Shown here piece after piece: positions 38,266 to 46,562 of a stretch of DNA of 64,000 nucleotides. Numbering within the stretch: the stretch's first letter is position 1; each line of letters begins with the position of its first letter. The stretch covers positions 744,001-808,000 of the forward strand of contig CAVRAV010000001.1 of assembly GCA_963719165.1 (NCBI GenBank), read 5' to 3'. The notes under the pieces were generated by a model. It saw only the letters and a list, made by a program, of their open reading frames with translations, made no database searches and was not told the DNA's origin. This DNA is from JAOUEA01 sp963719165. Lineage in GTDB: Bacteria; Actinomycetota; UBA4738; HRBIN12. The translations under genes and the position numbers were made by a program.

Positions 38266-39635
38266 GGGTGCGTCGCTTCGAGGTGAGCGCCGAGCCGTGC
38301 CAGGAGGCGCACGAACCCCGGGAACGACACCTCGGCAGCCTCGATCCCATCGACCTCGCATGGGCCGGACGCCGCGAACGCACCCACGGCGAACGCCATC
38401 GCCAAACGGTGATCGCCGTCGGCGAGCGCCAGTCCGCCCGTGAGCCCACCTCCGCCGATCACGAGGTCGTCTCCGTCGACCGCGGCGGCCCCACCGAGAT
38501 CCCGAACGCCACGCGCGACGCCGGTGAGTCGATCGGCCTCCTTCAACCGGAGCTCGTGCGCCCCCTCGAACCGGGATTCTCCGTTCGCGTGGGCAGCCAT
38601 GAGCGCCAGCACAGGGATCTCGTCGATCACCAGCGGGACTTCCTCCGTGGGCACACGCACGGGCACGATGGTTCCGACGGACCTCACGTGGATGTCGCCG
38701 ACCGGTTCACCCAGTTCCTCTCGCTCGATCCGGGTTCGGACCTCGATGCCCATGCGCCCCATGACGTTCAAGAAGTGCGTTCGGCTCGGGTTGAGGCCGA
38801 CGCCGGTGATGGTGAGATCCGAGCCGGTGAGCGCCGCGGCCGCGATCAGGAACGCCGCCGAAGACGGATCGCCCGGACAGCGCCCGCTGAATCCGTCCGG
38901 TTGGAACCTGCTCACGCTCACCCCCGTCGCATCGATCTCGAGCGGGGCTCCCAGGGCGGCGAGCGCCCGCTCGGTGTGGTCGCGCGTCGCGGCCGCCTCC
39001 CGCACGACGGTGACCCCGTCGGCCTCGAGCCCCGCCAGCAGCACGGCGCCCTTCACCTGCGCGCTCGGGACCGGCGGGCGGCAGGTGATGCCGCGTAGGC
39101 GCCCTCCCTCGATCGCGACCGGGGCATGCCCGTCGACCGTCGATATCGTCGCGCCCATGGTGCGCAGCGGCTCGGCCACCCGCTCCATGGGCCGCACCGA
39201 CAGACTCGCGTCTCCCGTGAGGACGGCTCGGTGCGGCGTCGACGCGAGCACGCCCGACAGGAGCCGCATGACGGTGCCGGCGTTGCCGCAGTCGAGGGTG
39301 CGATCCGGTTCTACGAGGCCGTTGCGACCCTCACCCTCGACCTCAAGAGCGCCGACGCCGGCCTCATCGACAGCGCCGTTCCACGTGGAACCTTGACGCT
39401 CCGCCGACGAGCCATCCTTCCGAACCCATGCCTCCAGTGCAGGTCGAGCCCGGCGGGTCATCGCGGCGAGGCAGGCGGCCATCGAGCGAACGTCGAGGGA
39501 ACCCGGAAGGTCAACCAATCGGCTCGGCCCGCGACCCGTGGCGGCGAGGATCAGCCACCGGTGGGCGATCGACTTATCGCCGGGGACGGTTGCCTCGCCC
39601 TCCAGCCTGCTCCCCGGTGTGCTGCGCGCGCGCAC
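38262..39635 (-). CDS. aroA: 3-phosphoshikimate 1-carboxyvinyltransferase (EPSP synthase)
   Basis: A 457-residue shikimate-pathway enzyme that joins shikimate-3-phosphate and phosphoenolpyruvate. The S3P site is PGDKSIAHRWLILAA, the PEP site LDCGNAGTVMRLLSG, and further blocks are TGDASLSVRPMERV, RDHTERALAALG, PGDPSSAAFLIAAAAL and LRLKEADRL. An insertion of about 35 residues (around MTRRARPALEAWVRKDG) makes it longer than usual. GTG 39635 has GAGGAGGG upstream. It stands 20 bases after tyrA, in an aromatic amino-acid operon with aroH. Confidence 0.96.
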   Translation of the reverse strand: MRARSTPGSRLEGEATVPGDKSIAHRWLILAATGRGPSRLVDLPGSLDVRSMAACLAAMTRRARPALEAWVRKDGSSAERQGSTWNGAVDEAGVGALEVEGEGRNGLVEPDRTLDCGNAGTVMRLLSGVLASTPHRAVLTGDASLSVRPMERVAEPLRTMGATISTVDGHAPVAIEGGRLRGITCRPPVPSAQVKGAVLLAGLEADGVTVVREAAATRDHTERALAALGAPLEIDATGVSVSRFQPDGFSGRCPGDPSSAAFLIAAAALTGSDLTITGVGLNPSRTHFLNVMGRMGIEVRTRIEREELGEPVGDIHVRSVGTIVPVRVPTEEVPLVIDEIPVLALMAAHANGESRFEGAHELRLKEADRLTGVARGVRDLGGAAAVDGDDLVIGGGGLTGGLALADGDHRLAMAFAVGAFAASGPCEVDGIEAAEVSFPGFVRLLARLGAHLEATHP

Positions 39636-39655
39636 GCGTCCCTCCTCGGCCCGTC

Positions 39656-40765
39656 TCAGGCGATGCGGATGGGGTCGGAGCCCTGCGATGACAACACGCG
39701 GATCGCCTCGCCGACCGCCGGGGCCGCAACCGTCAGATGTACGGTACCGCGGCCGCCCTCTGGCGAGTGCACGATCTGGAGGTCCTCGATGTTCACGCCG
39801 CCGTCTGCCAGGCCGACGGTCAGCTCCGCGAGGGCGCCGGGGCGATCGGGCACGCTCACCTGCAGAACGGCGACGCCCGAGCGAACCTGCGGCTTGGCCG
39901 CGAGCTTGAGACGGGCCTGCTTGGCGGCGGCGAAGGTTGCCTCGACGTCGGCCGCCGCACCCGCGACGATCTCGTCTCGCAGCGCCATGAGCCGGGCGAC
40001 GTAGAGGTCGATCGCGGCGGCGACCTGGCCGCCGTTGGCGAGCAAGATCTCGCTCCACAGGGCCGGATTGGAAGAGGCGAGGCGGGTGAGGTCGCGGAAC
40101 CCGCCCGCCGCCAGCAAGAGGATCTCCGGCTCCTCGGACTCCTCCGTGGCGGCGAGCGCCATCAGGGCCGTCGAGGCGACCTGCGGGAGGTGACTCACGA
40201 AGGCGACGAGGCGATCGTGCCGTTCGGGCGCCATCTCCACCGGGCGGGCGCCAAGGCGTGCCACCCACCGGGCGAGGTCCTCGACGCATCCCTTGTCGGA
40301 GGCCTCCGTGGGAGTGAGCACCCATACGATCGCGTCCACGAGGGAGGCCGATGCGTGCTGGGGCCCGGAGCGTTCACTGCCGCCCATCGGGTGGCTTGGA
40401 ACGAAACGACGCCGGTCAACTCCGTGGAGGCGGGCGGCGACCTCGTCGGCCAGCGGCGCCTTGATGCTGCCCACGTCCGTGACCACGGCATCGCGTGTCG
40501 CCTCGAGCGCCGCGGCGACCTGCTCGGCGATCGACGCGATCGGCGTGGCCACCACCACGACCTGTGCATCACGCACGGCTTCGGCCGCAGAGGCGGCGGC
40601 GGCGAGCGCCCCCGAACCGACGGCCGCCCTGAGCGAGCGCGGATCGACATCCCAGGCCACGACCGTACAACCCACGCGCGCCGCGGCGAGCCCGATGGAG
40701 GTACCGATCAGGCCGGTGCCGACGATCGCGACGCGGTCGAGGGTCGAGGGCTCAGCCGAGGTCAT
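39656..40765 (-). CDS. tyrA: Prephenate dehydrogenase with ACT domain
   Basis: A 369-residue enzyme of tyrosine synthesis. The NAD site is VAIVGTGLIGTSIGLAAARVG, followed by DVGSIKAPLADEV and the catalytic-His region VPSHPMGGSERSGP. The C-terminal 80 residues are an ACT domain (AVLQVSVPDRPGALAELTVGLADGGVNIEDLQI), probably for feedback control by tyrosine. ATG 40765 overlaps the aroH stop by about 14 bases; a GTG/ATG 6 codons upstream is less likely. Confidence 0.95.
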   Translation of the reverse strand: MTSAEPSTLDRVAIVGTGLIGTSIGLAAARVGCTVVAWDVDPRSLRAAVGSGALAAAASAAEAVRDAQVVVVATPIASIAEQVAAALEATRDAVVTDVGSIKAPLADEVAARLHGVDRRRFVPSHPMGGSERSGPQHASASLVDAIVWVLTPTEASDKGCVEDLARWVARLGARPVEMAPERHDRLVAFVSHLPQVASTALMALAATEESEEPEILLLAAGGFRDLTRLASSNPALWSEILLANGGQVAAAIDLYVARLMALRDEIVAGAAADVEATFAAAKQARLKLAAKPQVRSGVAVLQVSVPDRPGALAELTVGLADGGVNIEDLQIVHSPEGGRGTVHLTVAAPAVGEAIRVLSSQGSDPIRIA

Positions 40766-41111
40766 CGCGCAGGGACTCCGCACCGTCGAGGTAGACGTGC
40801 GTCACCTCGTCGAGGGTGGCCTCGGTGTGGAAATGCATGAGGACCCGGATCACGCCGCCCATCGATCCGCTCACGGGGATCTCCTGGGCGCACATCAGCG
40901 GGACCCGGCCCAGGCCCATCCTTCGAGCCGCCTCGGCGGGGAAGGCCGAACGCAGGTCCGCCGTCGTCGTGAACAGCACGCTGATGAGATCGTCGGGGGC
41001 GACGTCGTTGCGGCGCAGGAGCGTCTCGAGGAGTCGCTCCGTGGCGTCGAGCACGCTCGGCGGCGTGTCCTCGGGCACGGTGATCGCCCCGCGGGCGGCG
41101 CGCACCTTCAT
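40752..41111 (-). CDS. aroH: Chorismate mutase, AroH type
   Basis: A 119-residue mono-functional chorismate mutase of the trimeric AroH fold (Bacillus type), which converts chorismate to prephenate. Conserved blocks: VRAARGAITVPEDTPPSVLDATERLLETLLRRN, SVLFTTTADLRSAFPAEAARRMG, VPLMCAQEIPVSGSM and IRVLMHF, with Arg at 7, 63 and 90-type positions. Mycobacteria use an AroQ-type enzyme instead. It feeds prephenate to TyrA, with which it overlaps. Confidence 0.95.
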   Translation of the reverse strand: MKVRAARGAITVPEDTPPSVLDATERLLETLLRRNDVAPDDLISVLFTTTADLRSAFPAEAARRMGLGRVPLMCAQEIPVSGSMGGVIRVLMHFHTEATLDEVTHVYLDGAESLRDDLG

Positions 41112-41167
41112 CGATGGGGTCCCGTCTCTTCGTGGTTTCGGGGCGCGACCGCCCCGCCGCGATAAGG

Positions 41168-41890
41168 CTACCTGCCGGCGGCTCCCGACAGGGCAACGAC
41201 CTCTTCGTGGGACAGCTCCCGGAGTTCCCCGGGCGCCAGGCCGCCCAGCGTGATGGGCCCGACGCGCACGCGCACCAGCCGCGTGACGGGCAATCCCACC
41301 GCGTCGAGCATCCGGCGCACCTCACGTTTGCGCCCCTCGGTCATCACGATCCGGATCGCTCCGCGCCCTCGGCTCGCATCCACCGTCCGAGCGGACTTCG
41401 GTCGAGCTGGGCCGTCGTCCAGCGTGACCCCGGCTCGCAGGCGGGAGAGGTGTTTGGGGCCGGGAGCGCCACGCACCTCGGCCAGGTACTCCTTCTCGAT
41501 CCCGAAGCTCGGGTGCATCAGCCGGTTCGCCAGCTCGCCGTCGTTCGTCAACAGCAGGAGCCCTTCGGAATCCCGATCGAGCCGCCCCACCGGGAACACG
41601 CGCGGTCCCGTGGTCGGAAGGTAGGCCCGGATGTCGGTTCGACCCTGAGGGTCCTGCATGGTCGTGAGGACCCCCGCCGGCTTGTGCAGCGCGTAGTACC
41701 TCACGTTCGGATCGAGGTTCACGGGTGTACCGTCGACCCGCACGTCGTCTCGACCCGCCTCGGCTTTGTCTCCGAGGGTCGCTACCGCGCCGTTGAGGCT
41801 CACCCTTCCGGCCGCGATCAGCTCCTCACATGTGCGCCGTGACCCGAACCCGGCGCGGGCGAGCGCGCGTTGGAGCCGTTCCTGGGTCAT
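41168..41890 (-). CDS. rluB: 23S rRNA pseudouridine synthase, RluB/RsuA family
   Basis: A 240-residue RsuA/RluB protein. An S4 RNA-binding domain at the N-terminus (MTQERLQRALARAGFGSRRTCEELIAAGRVSLNGAVA) precedes the catalytic domain with Asp in VGRLDRDSEGLLLLTNDGEL. EKEYLAEV, EGRKREVRRMLDAVG and VTRLVRVRVGPI are family blocks. The ATG at 41890 directly follows the scpB stop. The place after scpA-scpB is the usual one (Rv1711), and a 56-base gap leads to aroH. Confidence 0.95.
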   Translation of the reverse strand: MTQERLQRALARAGFGSRRTCEELIAAGRVSLNGAVATLGDKAEAGRDDVRVDGTPVNLDPNVRYYALHKPAGVLTTMQDPQGRTDIRAYLPTTGPRVFPVGRLDRDSEGLLLLTNDGELANRLMHPSFGIEKEYLAEVRGAPGPKHLSRLRAGVTLDDGPARPKSARTVDASRGRGAIRIVMTEGRKREVRRMLDAVGLPVTRLVRVRVGPITLGGLAPGELRELSHEEVVALSGAAGR

Positions 41891-41891
41891 C

Positions 41892-42578
41892 TCAAGCCCG
41901 GGCGTCGCCGCCGGGCGGCCCGTCGGGCTCGGGGCCCGGCTCGAGCTCGGTGGGAGGCCCCGGCTGAGACTCGGTGTCGGACCCGGATGCCCGAGGCCGC
42001 GGGCCGGACGGAGGTGCGGGCGTCGCCTCATCGATCTCCAGCAATGGGGCCAGCGACGGGAGCGATGCGAGCGAGGGCAGGCCCAGGCGCTCGAGGAACC
42101 CCGGCGTCGTGGCGTAGAGCACCGGCCGTCCGGGAGCCTCTTCGCGTCCCGCCTCTTCGATCAGGGCTCGGTCCACGAGCGCGCGCAGGACGCCGTCGGA
42201 GTTCACGCCGCGGATGCCGCTCACCTGATGGCGCGTGACCGGTTGCTTGTACGCGACGATCGCGAGGGTCTCGAGCGCCGCCTTCGTGAGGCGCGATTGC
42301 CGGGAGCTCACGATGAAGCGCTCCACCGCGCTCGCCGTCTCCGGATGGGTGTACAGCCGCCAACCCCCCGCGACGTTCCGCAGCACGAGCCCGCTCCCCC
42401 GCTCCTCCAGCCGCTGCGCGAGCACGTCGCACAAGCCCTCCACCGAACGTCGATCTTGCTCGAGGGTCTGAGCGAGCACGGCGGAGGGGATCGGCTCGTC
42501 CGAGACGAAGAACAACGCCTCGAGGGCCCGGGTGTCCGGCTCGAGGGCGACCTCTTCCTCAACGTCCATCTCCGCCAC
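41892..42578 (-). CDS. scpB: Segregation and condensation protein B
   Basis: A 228-residue protein with two winged-helix domains: ALEALFFVSDEPIPSAVLAQTLEQD and LTKAALETLAIVAYKQPVTRHQVSGIRGVNSDGVLRALVDRALI. With ScpA it binds SMC to form the bacterial condensin that helps fold and separate the chromosome. The last 50 residues are a Pro/Glu/Ser-rich disordered tail, longer than in most homologues. It follows scpA by 3 bases. The smc gene itself is not in the window. Confidence 0.95.
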   Translation of the reverse strand: MAEMDVEEEVALEPDTRALEALFFVSDEPIPSAVLAQTLEQDRRSVEGLCDVLAQRLEERGSGLVLRNVAGGWRLYTHPETASAVERFIVSSRQSRLTKAALETLAIVAYKQPVTRHQVSGIRGVNSDGVLRALVDRALIEEAGREEAPGRPVLYATTPGFLERLGLPSLASLPSLAPLLEIDEATPAPPSGPRPRASGSDTESQPGPPTELEPGPEPDGPPGGDARA

Positions 42579-42581
42579 GAC

Positions 42582-43367
42582 CTACACCCCCACGGTCCCG
42601 TGGGCCTCCCCGGCCCACTCGACCTCGATCTCCCCGAACGTCCGGGCCTGCTGAAGCTCAACCTTGCCCTCACGGTACAGCTCGAGGATCGCGAGGAATC
42701 GGACGACCACCTGGATCCTGTCCTCGCAGTCGGCCACGAGGTCGCGGAAGGTCGAGCCGGGGCGCAGCTCGGCCATCCGGGATTCCAGCGCCACGATGGC
42801 CTCGGCGACCGTGTAGCGGATCGGAGTGACGTGCGACAGATCGAGGGTCGGCGGCGGCCGCAACAGCCGGGCGGCGAGGCGGGCCAGGTCTTCGGGGGCC
42901 AGCTTGTCCATCGGATCGGGATACAGGTGGGCGAACTCCGGGCCGGGCCCGACGTCGCGCGCGGAGAAGCCGGCCTCATCCTCCAGCCGGCGCGCGAGCT
43001 CCACAGCGACCTTGCGGTAGGCGGCCAACTCGAGCGAGCGGGCGTAGGCGAGATCGGGCGAACCTCCGAGGATGTCCTCCTCCCCCGGCTCCGTGGATCG
43101 CGGCATCAGGCGTCCGACCTTGAGCTCCAGGAGCAGGGCGCAGATCGACAGGAACCAGGTGGCCTCCTCCAGGTTCCGATCCTCGGCGTCCTTCGTCCTC
43201 GCGAGGTAGTGCTCCGTCACGTTCGCGATCTGCACGTCGCACACGTCGATCTTCTGCTCGAGGATCAGGTCCGCGAGGAGCCTAAACGGCCCGGCGAACA
43301 CCGGAAGGTCGACGACCAGGCTCGCAGCGACCTCGTGGCTCGGGCCGTCGGCGTCCCCGGCCTTCAT
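42582..43367 (-). CDS. scpA: Segregation and condensation protein A
   Basis: A 261-residue kleisin. The N-terminus FAGPFRLLADLILEQKIDVCDVQIANVTEHYL is the SMC-neck-binding part, EEATWFLSICALLLELKVGRLMP the family core, and the C-terminal winged helix (VVVRFLAILELYREGKVELQQARTFGEIEVEW) binds the SMC head. ATG 43367 overlaps the trpS stop (ATGA). In M. tuberculosis a ParA-like gene precedes scpA; here it is trpS. Confidence 0.95.
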   Translation of the reverse strand: MKAGDADGPSHEVAASLVVDLPVFAGPFRLLADLILEQKIDVCDVQIANVTEHYLARTKDAEDRNLEEATWFLSICALLLELKVGRLMPRSTEPGEEDILGGSPDLAYARSLELAAYRKVAVELARRLEDEAGFSARDVGPGPEFAHLYPDPMDKLAPEDLARLAARLLRPPPTLDLSHVTPIRYTVAEAIVALESRMAELRPGSTFRDLVADCEDRIQVVVRFLAILELYREGKVELQQARTFGEIEVEWAGEAHGTVGV

Positions 43368-44380
43368 ACGAGCCGCACCGCCGCGCGCACGGCATCGAGG
43401 GTCGCGGCCGCCACGGGGCGCGCGCGCTCCGCGCCCTCCGCAAGCACGCGGAGCGCGATGCCCGGCTCGGCCGCGAGCTCGGCGCGTCGCTCCCGGAAGG
43501 GGCGGAAGCTCTCGATGAGGTGATCGGCGAGGAGCGTCTTGCAGTCGACGCACCCAAGCTCCCCGGTGCGGCACGTCGCCTCGATCCGAGGGACGTCCTC
43601 GGGCGAGAAACGCCCGTGCAGGGCGAAGATGGGGCAGATCTCGGGCCGACCGGGGTCCCCGCGGCGGACCTTCTGGGGATCGGTCACGAACGAACGCACC
43701 TTGGCCCGGATCTCGTCGGGCTCGTCGCGCACGCCGATGAAGTTGTCCAGGGATTTCGACATCTTGCGCCCGTCGCTGCCGGGGACGAGCGGCGTCGGCG
43801 ATAGCAGGGGCTGCGGCTCGACCAGGACGTCGCCGTAGAGCCCGTTGAAGCGGCGCACGATCTCGCGGGTGAGCTCCAGGTGGGCGACCTGATCCTGACC
43901 CACCGGCACGAGCTCGCCGTTCATGATGGTGATGTCGACCGCCTGCAGCACCGGGTACCCAAGGAGTCCGTAGTTCGCCACCTCTCGTTCGGCCATGTCA
44001 CGGAGCCGCTCCTTGAACGAGGGCACGCGTTCGAGCCAGCCGAGCGGCGTCGTCATGCCGAGCAGCAGCGCCATCTCCGCGACCTCGGGGAGGTCGGACT
44101 GCCGGTAGATCACCGCCCGTTCCGGGTCGAGCCCGGCGGCGAGCCAATCGAGCACGAGGCCCTCGGTCCACGCGGCGAGCTCGTCCGTGCGGTCGTAGTG
44201 CGTGGTGAGCATGTGCCAGTTGGCGATGAAATAGAAGCAGTCGTACGCGGGGTCGTCCTGCAGGCGAAGCATGTTCTCGATGTTCCCCGCCCAGTGGCCG
44301 ATGTGCAGCGGGCCGGTGGGGCGATACCCGGTGAGGACCCGCCGGGGCCGGGCGTCGGTGGGTTCCGGGGCTTCGGTCAC
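43364..44380 (-). CDS. trpS: Tryptophanyl-tRNA synthetase
   Basis: A 338-residue class I synthetase. The HIGH motif is TGPLHIGHWAGN and KMSKS is DGRKMSKSLDN (about 198-208). An extra CxxC-containing stretch TCRTGELGCVDCKTLLADHL in the C-terminal part suggests a structural metal site. It starts with GTG; a TATCAT box about 10 bases upstream could serve as promoter. It sits between the M50-like gene and scpA and has no paralogue in the window. Confidence 0.95.
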   Translation of the reverse strand: MTEAPEPTDARPRRVLTGYRPTGPLHIGHWAGNIENMLRLQDDPAYDCFYFIANWHMLTTHYDRTDELAAWTEGLVLDWLAAGLDPERAVIYRQSDLPEVAEMALLLGMTTPLGWLERVPSFKERLRDMAEREVANYGLLGYPVLQAVDITIMNGELVPVGQDQVAHLELTREIVRRFNGLYGDVLVEPQPLLSPTPLVPGSDGRKMSKSLDNFIGVRDEPDEIRAKVRSFVTDPQKVRRGDPGRPEICPIFALHGRFSPEDVPRIEATCRTGELGCVDCKTLLADHLIESFRPFRERRAELAAEPGIALRVLAEGAERARPVAAATLDAVRAAVRLV

Positions 44381-44425
44381 GATGCCCGGGATGATAACGC
44401 GGTCCCTTCGAGCTCCCGCGGAGGG

Positions 44426-45106
44426 CTACCGACCCACGATCTGCATCCACACGAAGCAGTTCGCGCCGGAAACCCCCTCGCAGACCGCGTTCGTGAGCCC
44501 GTACGTGATGCGTTGCACGGGCCCCGCCAACAAGAAGATCACGACCAGCACGAAGAGCGGCAGGTAAGCATCGAGATTGCGATACGTCTCGGCGGCGCGT
44601 GGGGGAAGGACGAGCGCCACGAGGCGCGCGCCGTCGAGCCCGGGGATCGGCATCAGGTGGAAGATCGCCATGCACAGATTCACGAACATGAACGAGGACG
44701 CCATCCGGGCGAGCTCCGAGGGTGTCGTCACCCGCAGGAGCATCCCGGACGCCACCGCGAGGGCGAGGTTGATGCCGGGGCCCGCCAATCCGACGACGAC
44801 GGAGTCCCGCTTGAAGCGGCGGAAGTAGTTGGGATCGATCGGCGCGGGCTTGCCGTACGCGACGACGGGGGGAAAGAACGTCAGCACCGACCAGAGCACG
44901 AGCACGAGGCCGGGCAGCAGCCCGGAGCCGAACGGTTCGAACCAGGCCTTGGGGCTGAGCGTGAGCCGGCCCCACAGGCGCGGTGTTGGATCGTGGAGCC
45001 GGGTCGCAGCGTACGCCCGGGCGTACTCGCGAAGGTCCAGGGCGATGAAGAGGCTCACGCCCAGGTACACCGCGAGCATGAGGTTGTGAGCGCTGAATCG
45101 ACCCAC
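44426..45106 (-). CDS. Site-2-protease (M50)-family membrane protein without the zinc-binding histidines
   Basis: A 226-residue membrane protein with five or six hydrophobic segments. The order matches M50B proteases: FIALDLREYARAYAATRLHDPTPRLWGRLTLSP and later NLCMAIFHLMPIPGLDGARL. At the place of HExxH it has REYAR (26-30), so both zinc-binding His are replaced by Arg. Asp158, the third ligand, is kept. It is therefore probably not a protease as it stands; it may be a regulator or partner of an active one. The GTG start follows the deoA stop directly (TGAGTG). Confidence 0.85.
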   Translation of the reverse strand: MGRFSAHNLMLAVYLGVSLFIALDLREYARAYAATRLHDPTPRLWGRLTLSPKAWFEPFGSGLLPGLVLVLWSVLTFFPPVVAYGKPAPIDPNYFRRFKRDSVVVGLAGPGINLALAVASGMLLRVTTPSELARMASSFMFVNLCMAIFHLMPIPGLDGARLVALVLPPRAAETYRNLDAYLPLFVLVVIFLLAGPVQRITYGLTNAVCEGVSGANCFVWMQIVGR

Positions 45107-46432
45107 TCAGCCGTCCTTCGTCTCGAGCCAGGCGTGCACGAGCGGGGGCGACGTGACGGGGCCATCGGTCAACGTGAGGGCCGCCAAGGCCCTGCGCGCC
45201 GCCTCGGCGGCCGCGGCGGCGTCCCGAGCGTGCACCTCACCGATCGGCGTGCCTCGCTGGACGCGGTCGCCGATCTTCACGCGGACCACCATACCGACCG
45301 CGGGGTCGATGAGATCGCCCTTGCGCATGCGGCCCGCACCCAGGACGCCGCTCGCGAGGCCGAGCTCCTCGGTCCTCACCTCGCCGAGGACGCCCTCGCG
45401 GTCGGCGAGCAAGGGGGTCACGACCGCGGCGCGCGGCAGGACCGCCACCGGGTCGTCGACCACGCGAGGGTCGCCGCCCTGGGCCTGCACCATCGCTCGG
45501 AAGCACTCGAGGCCGGTGCCATCGTCGAGCGCCGCCGAAGCACGGGCGCTCGCCTCCTCGAACGACGTTCCGATCGTCGCGCCCAGCGCGTCGGCGACGA
45601 ACAGCACGGCGAGGTCTCGGAGCCGCCCACGACGATCGCCGCGCAGGACCTCCACGGCCTCGATGACGTCGAGCGCGTTCCCGATGGCGTCCCCGAGTGG
45701 CTGCGACATGTCCGTGACCGCCGCTCGGGCCGGTCGATGGAACCCCTGCGCGAGGTCGAGGCAGGATCGGGCCAGCGCGAGTGCCTGGTCCGTCGTCTTC
45801 ATGAACGCACCGGATCCGGCCTTCACGTCCAACACGATCAGGTCCGTGATCACCGCGAGCTTCTTGGCCATCACGCTGGCGGCGATCAACGGGATCGACG
45901 GGACCGTGGCGGTGGCGTCGCGCAGCGCGTAGAGCGCGCCGTCGGCCGGAACGATCGATGCGGATTGGGCCGCGACCGCACAGCCGACCCGCTCGACCTG
46001 TCGTTGGATCTGGGCCGGGGCGAGGTCCGTCCGAAGGCCGGGGATCGATTCCAGCTTGTCGAGGGTCCCCCCGGTGTGGCCCAGGCCGCGACCCGAGAGT
46101 TTCGCGACCGCCAGGCCCACGGCGGCGGCGAGCGGCGCGAAGACGAGCGTCAGGCCGTCCGCCACCCCGCCCGTCGAGTGCTTGTCCACGGTAGGGCGCT
46201 CCAACCCGGTGAACGAGATCGTCGCTCCCGAGTCGATCTGGGCTCGGGTGAGCGCCAGCGTCTCGTCTGGATCCAGACCGCGGATCAGGGCCGCCATCAG
46301 GAAGGCCGCCGCGAGCGCGTCGGGGATCTCCCCGCTCGTGTAACCCTCGATGAAGGCCTCGATGTCAGCAGCAGCGAGGGTCTCGCCGTCCCGCTTCGCC
46401 GCCACGATCAGCCTTGGGTCGGTGGAGGTCAT
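45107..46432 (-). CDS. deoA: Thymidine/pyrimidine-nucleoside phosphorylase
   Basis: A 441-residue phosphorylase that splits thymidine or uridine to base and (deoxy)ribose-1-phosphate. The family signature is VDKHSTGGVADGLTLVFAPLAAAVGL, with SGRGLGHTGGTLDKLESIPG and DVKAGSGAFMKT following; the three domains are of normal length. The ATG at 46432 is chosen by family length. deoB lies upstream after a 130-base gap. The Lys in SVMAKKLAVITDLI belongs to the phosphate site. With DeoB it feeds deoxyribose into central metabolism. Confidence 0.93.
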   Translation of the reverse strand: MTSTDPRLIVAAKRDGETLAAADIEAFIEGYTSGEIPDALAAAFLMAALIRGLDPDETLALTRAQIDSGATISFTGLERPTVDKHSTGGVADGLTLVFAPLAAAVGLAVAKLSGRGLGHTGGTLDKLESIPGLRTDLAPAQIQRQVERVGCAVAAQSASIVPADGALYALRDATATVPSIPLIAASVMAKKLAVITDLIVLDVKAGSGAFMKTTDQALALARSCLDLAQGFHRPARAAVTDMSQPLGDAIGNALDVIEAVEVLRGDRRGRLRDLAVLFVADALGATIGTSFEEASARASAALDDGTGLECFRAMVQAQGGDPRVVDDPVAVLPRAAVVTPLLADREGVLGEVRTEELGLASGVLGAGRMRKGDLIDPAVGMVVRVKIGDRVQRGTPIGEVHARDAAAAAEAARRALAALTLTDGPVTSPPLVHAWLETKDG

Positions 46433-46562
46433 GTGAGCGTTCCGCCCCCTGTGACCTGGGCCTCCACCGGAACCTCGAGGTCGGGTCGAACGTCGCGATC
46501 CGCCGACAGATCGCCCTGAGCCGGGGGTGCGACAACCCTCGACTCGAGGTTTCCCTTTTTGA

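Noticed and set aside
43880..46519. 879-residue plus-strand open frame
   Set aside because: It lies opposite trpS, the M50-like gene, deoA and part of deoB, is rich in His, Arg, Gly and Asp, and shows no domain. It is a shadow of GC-rich coding on the minus strand.
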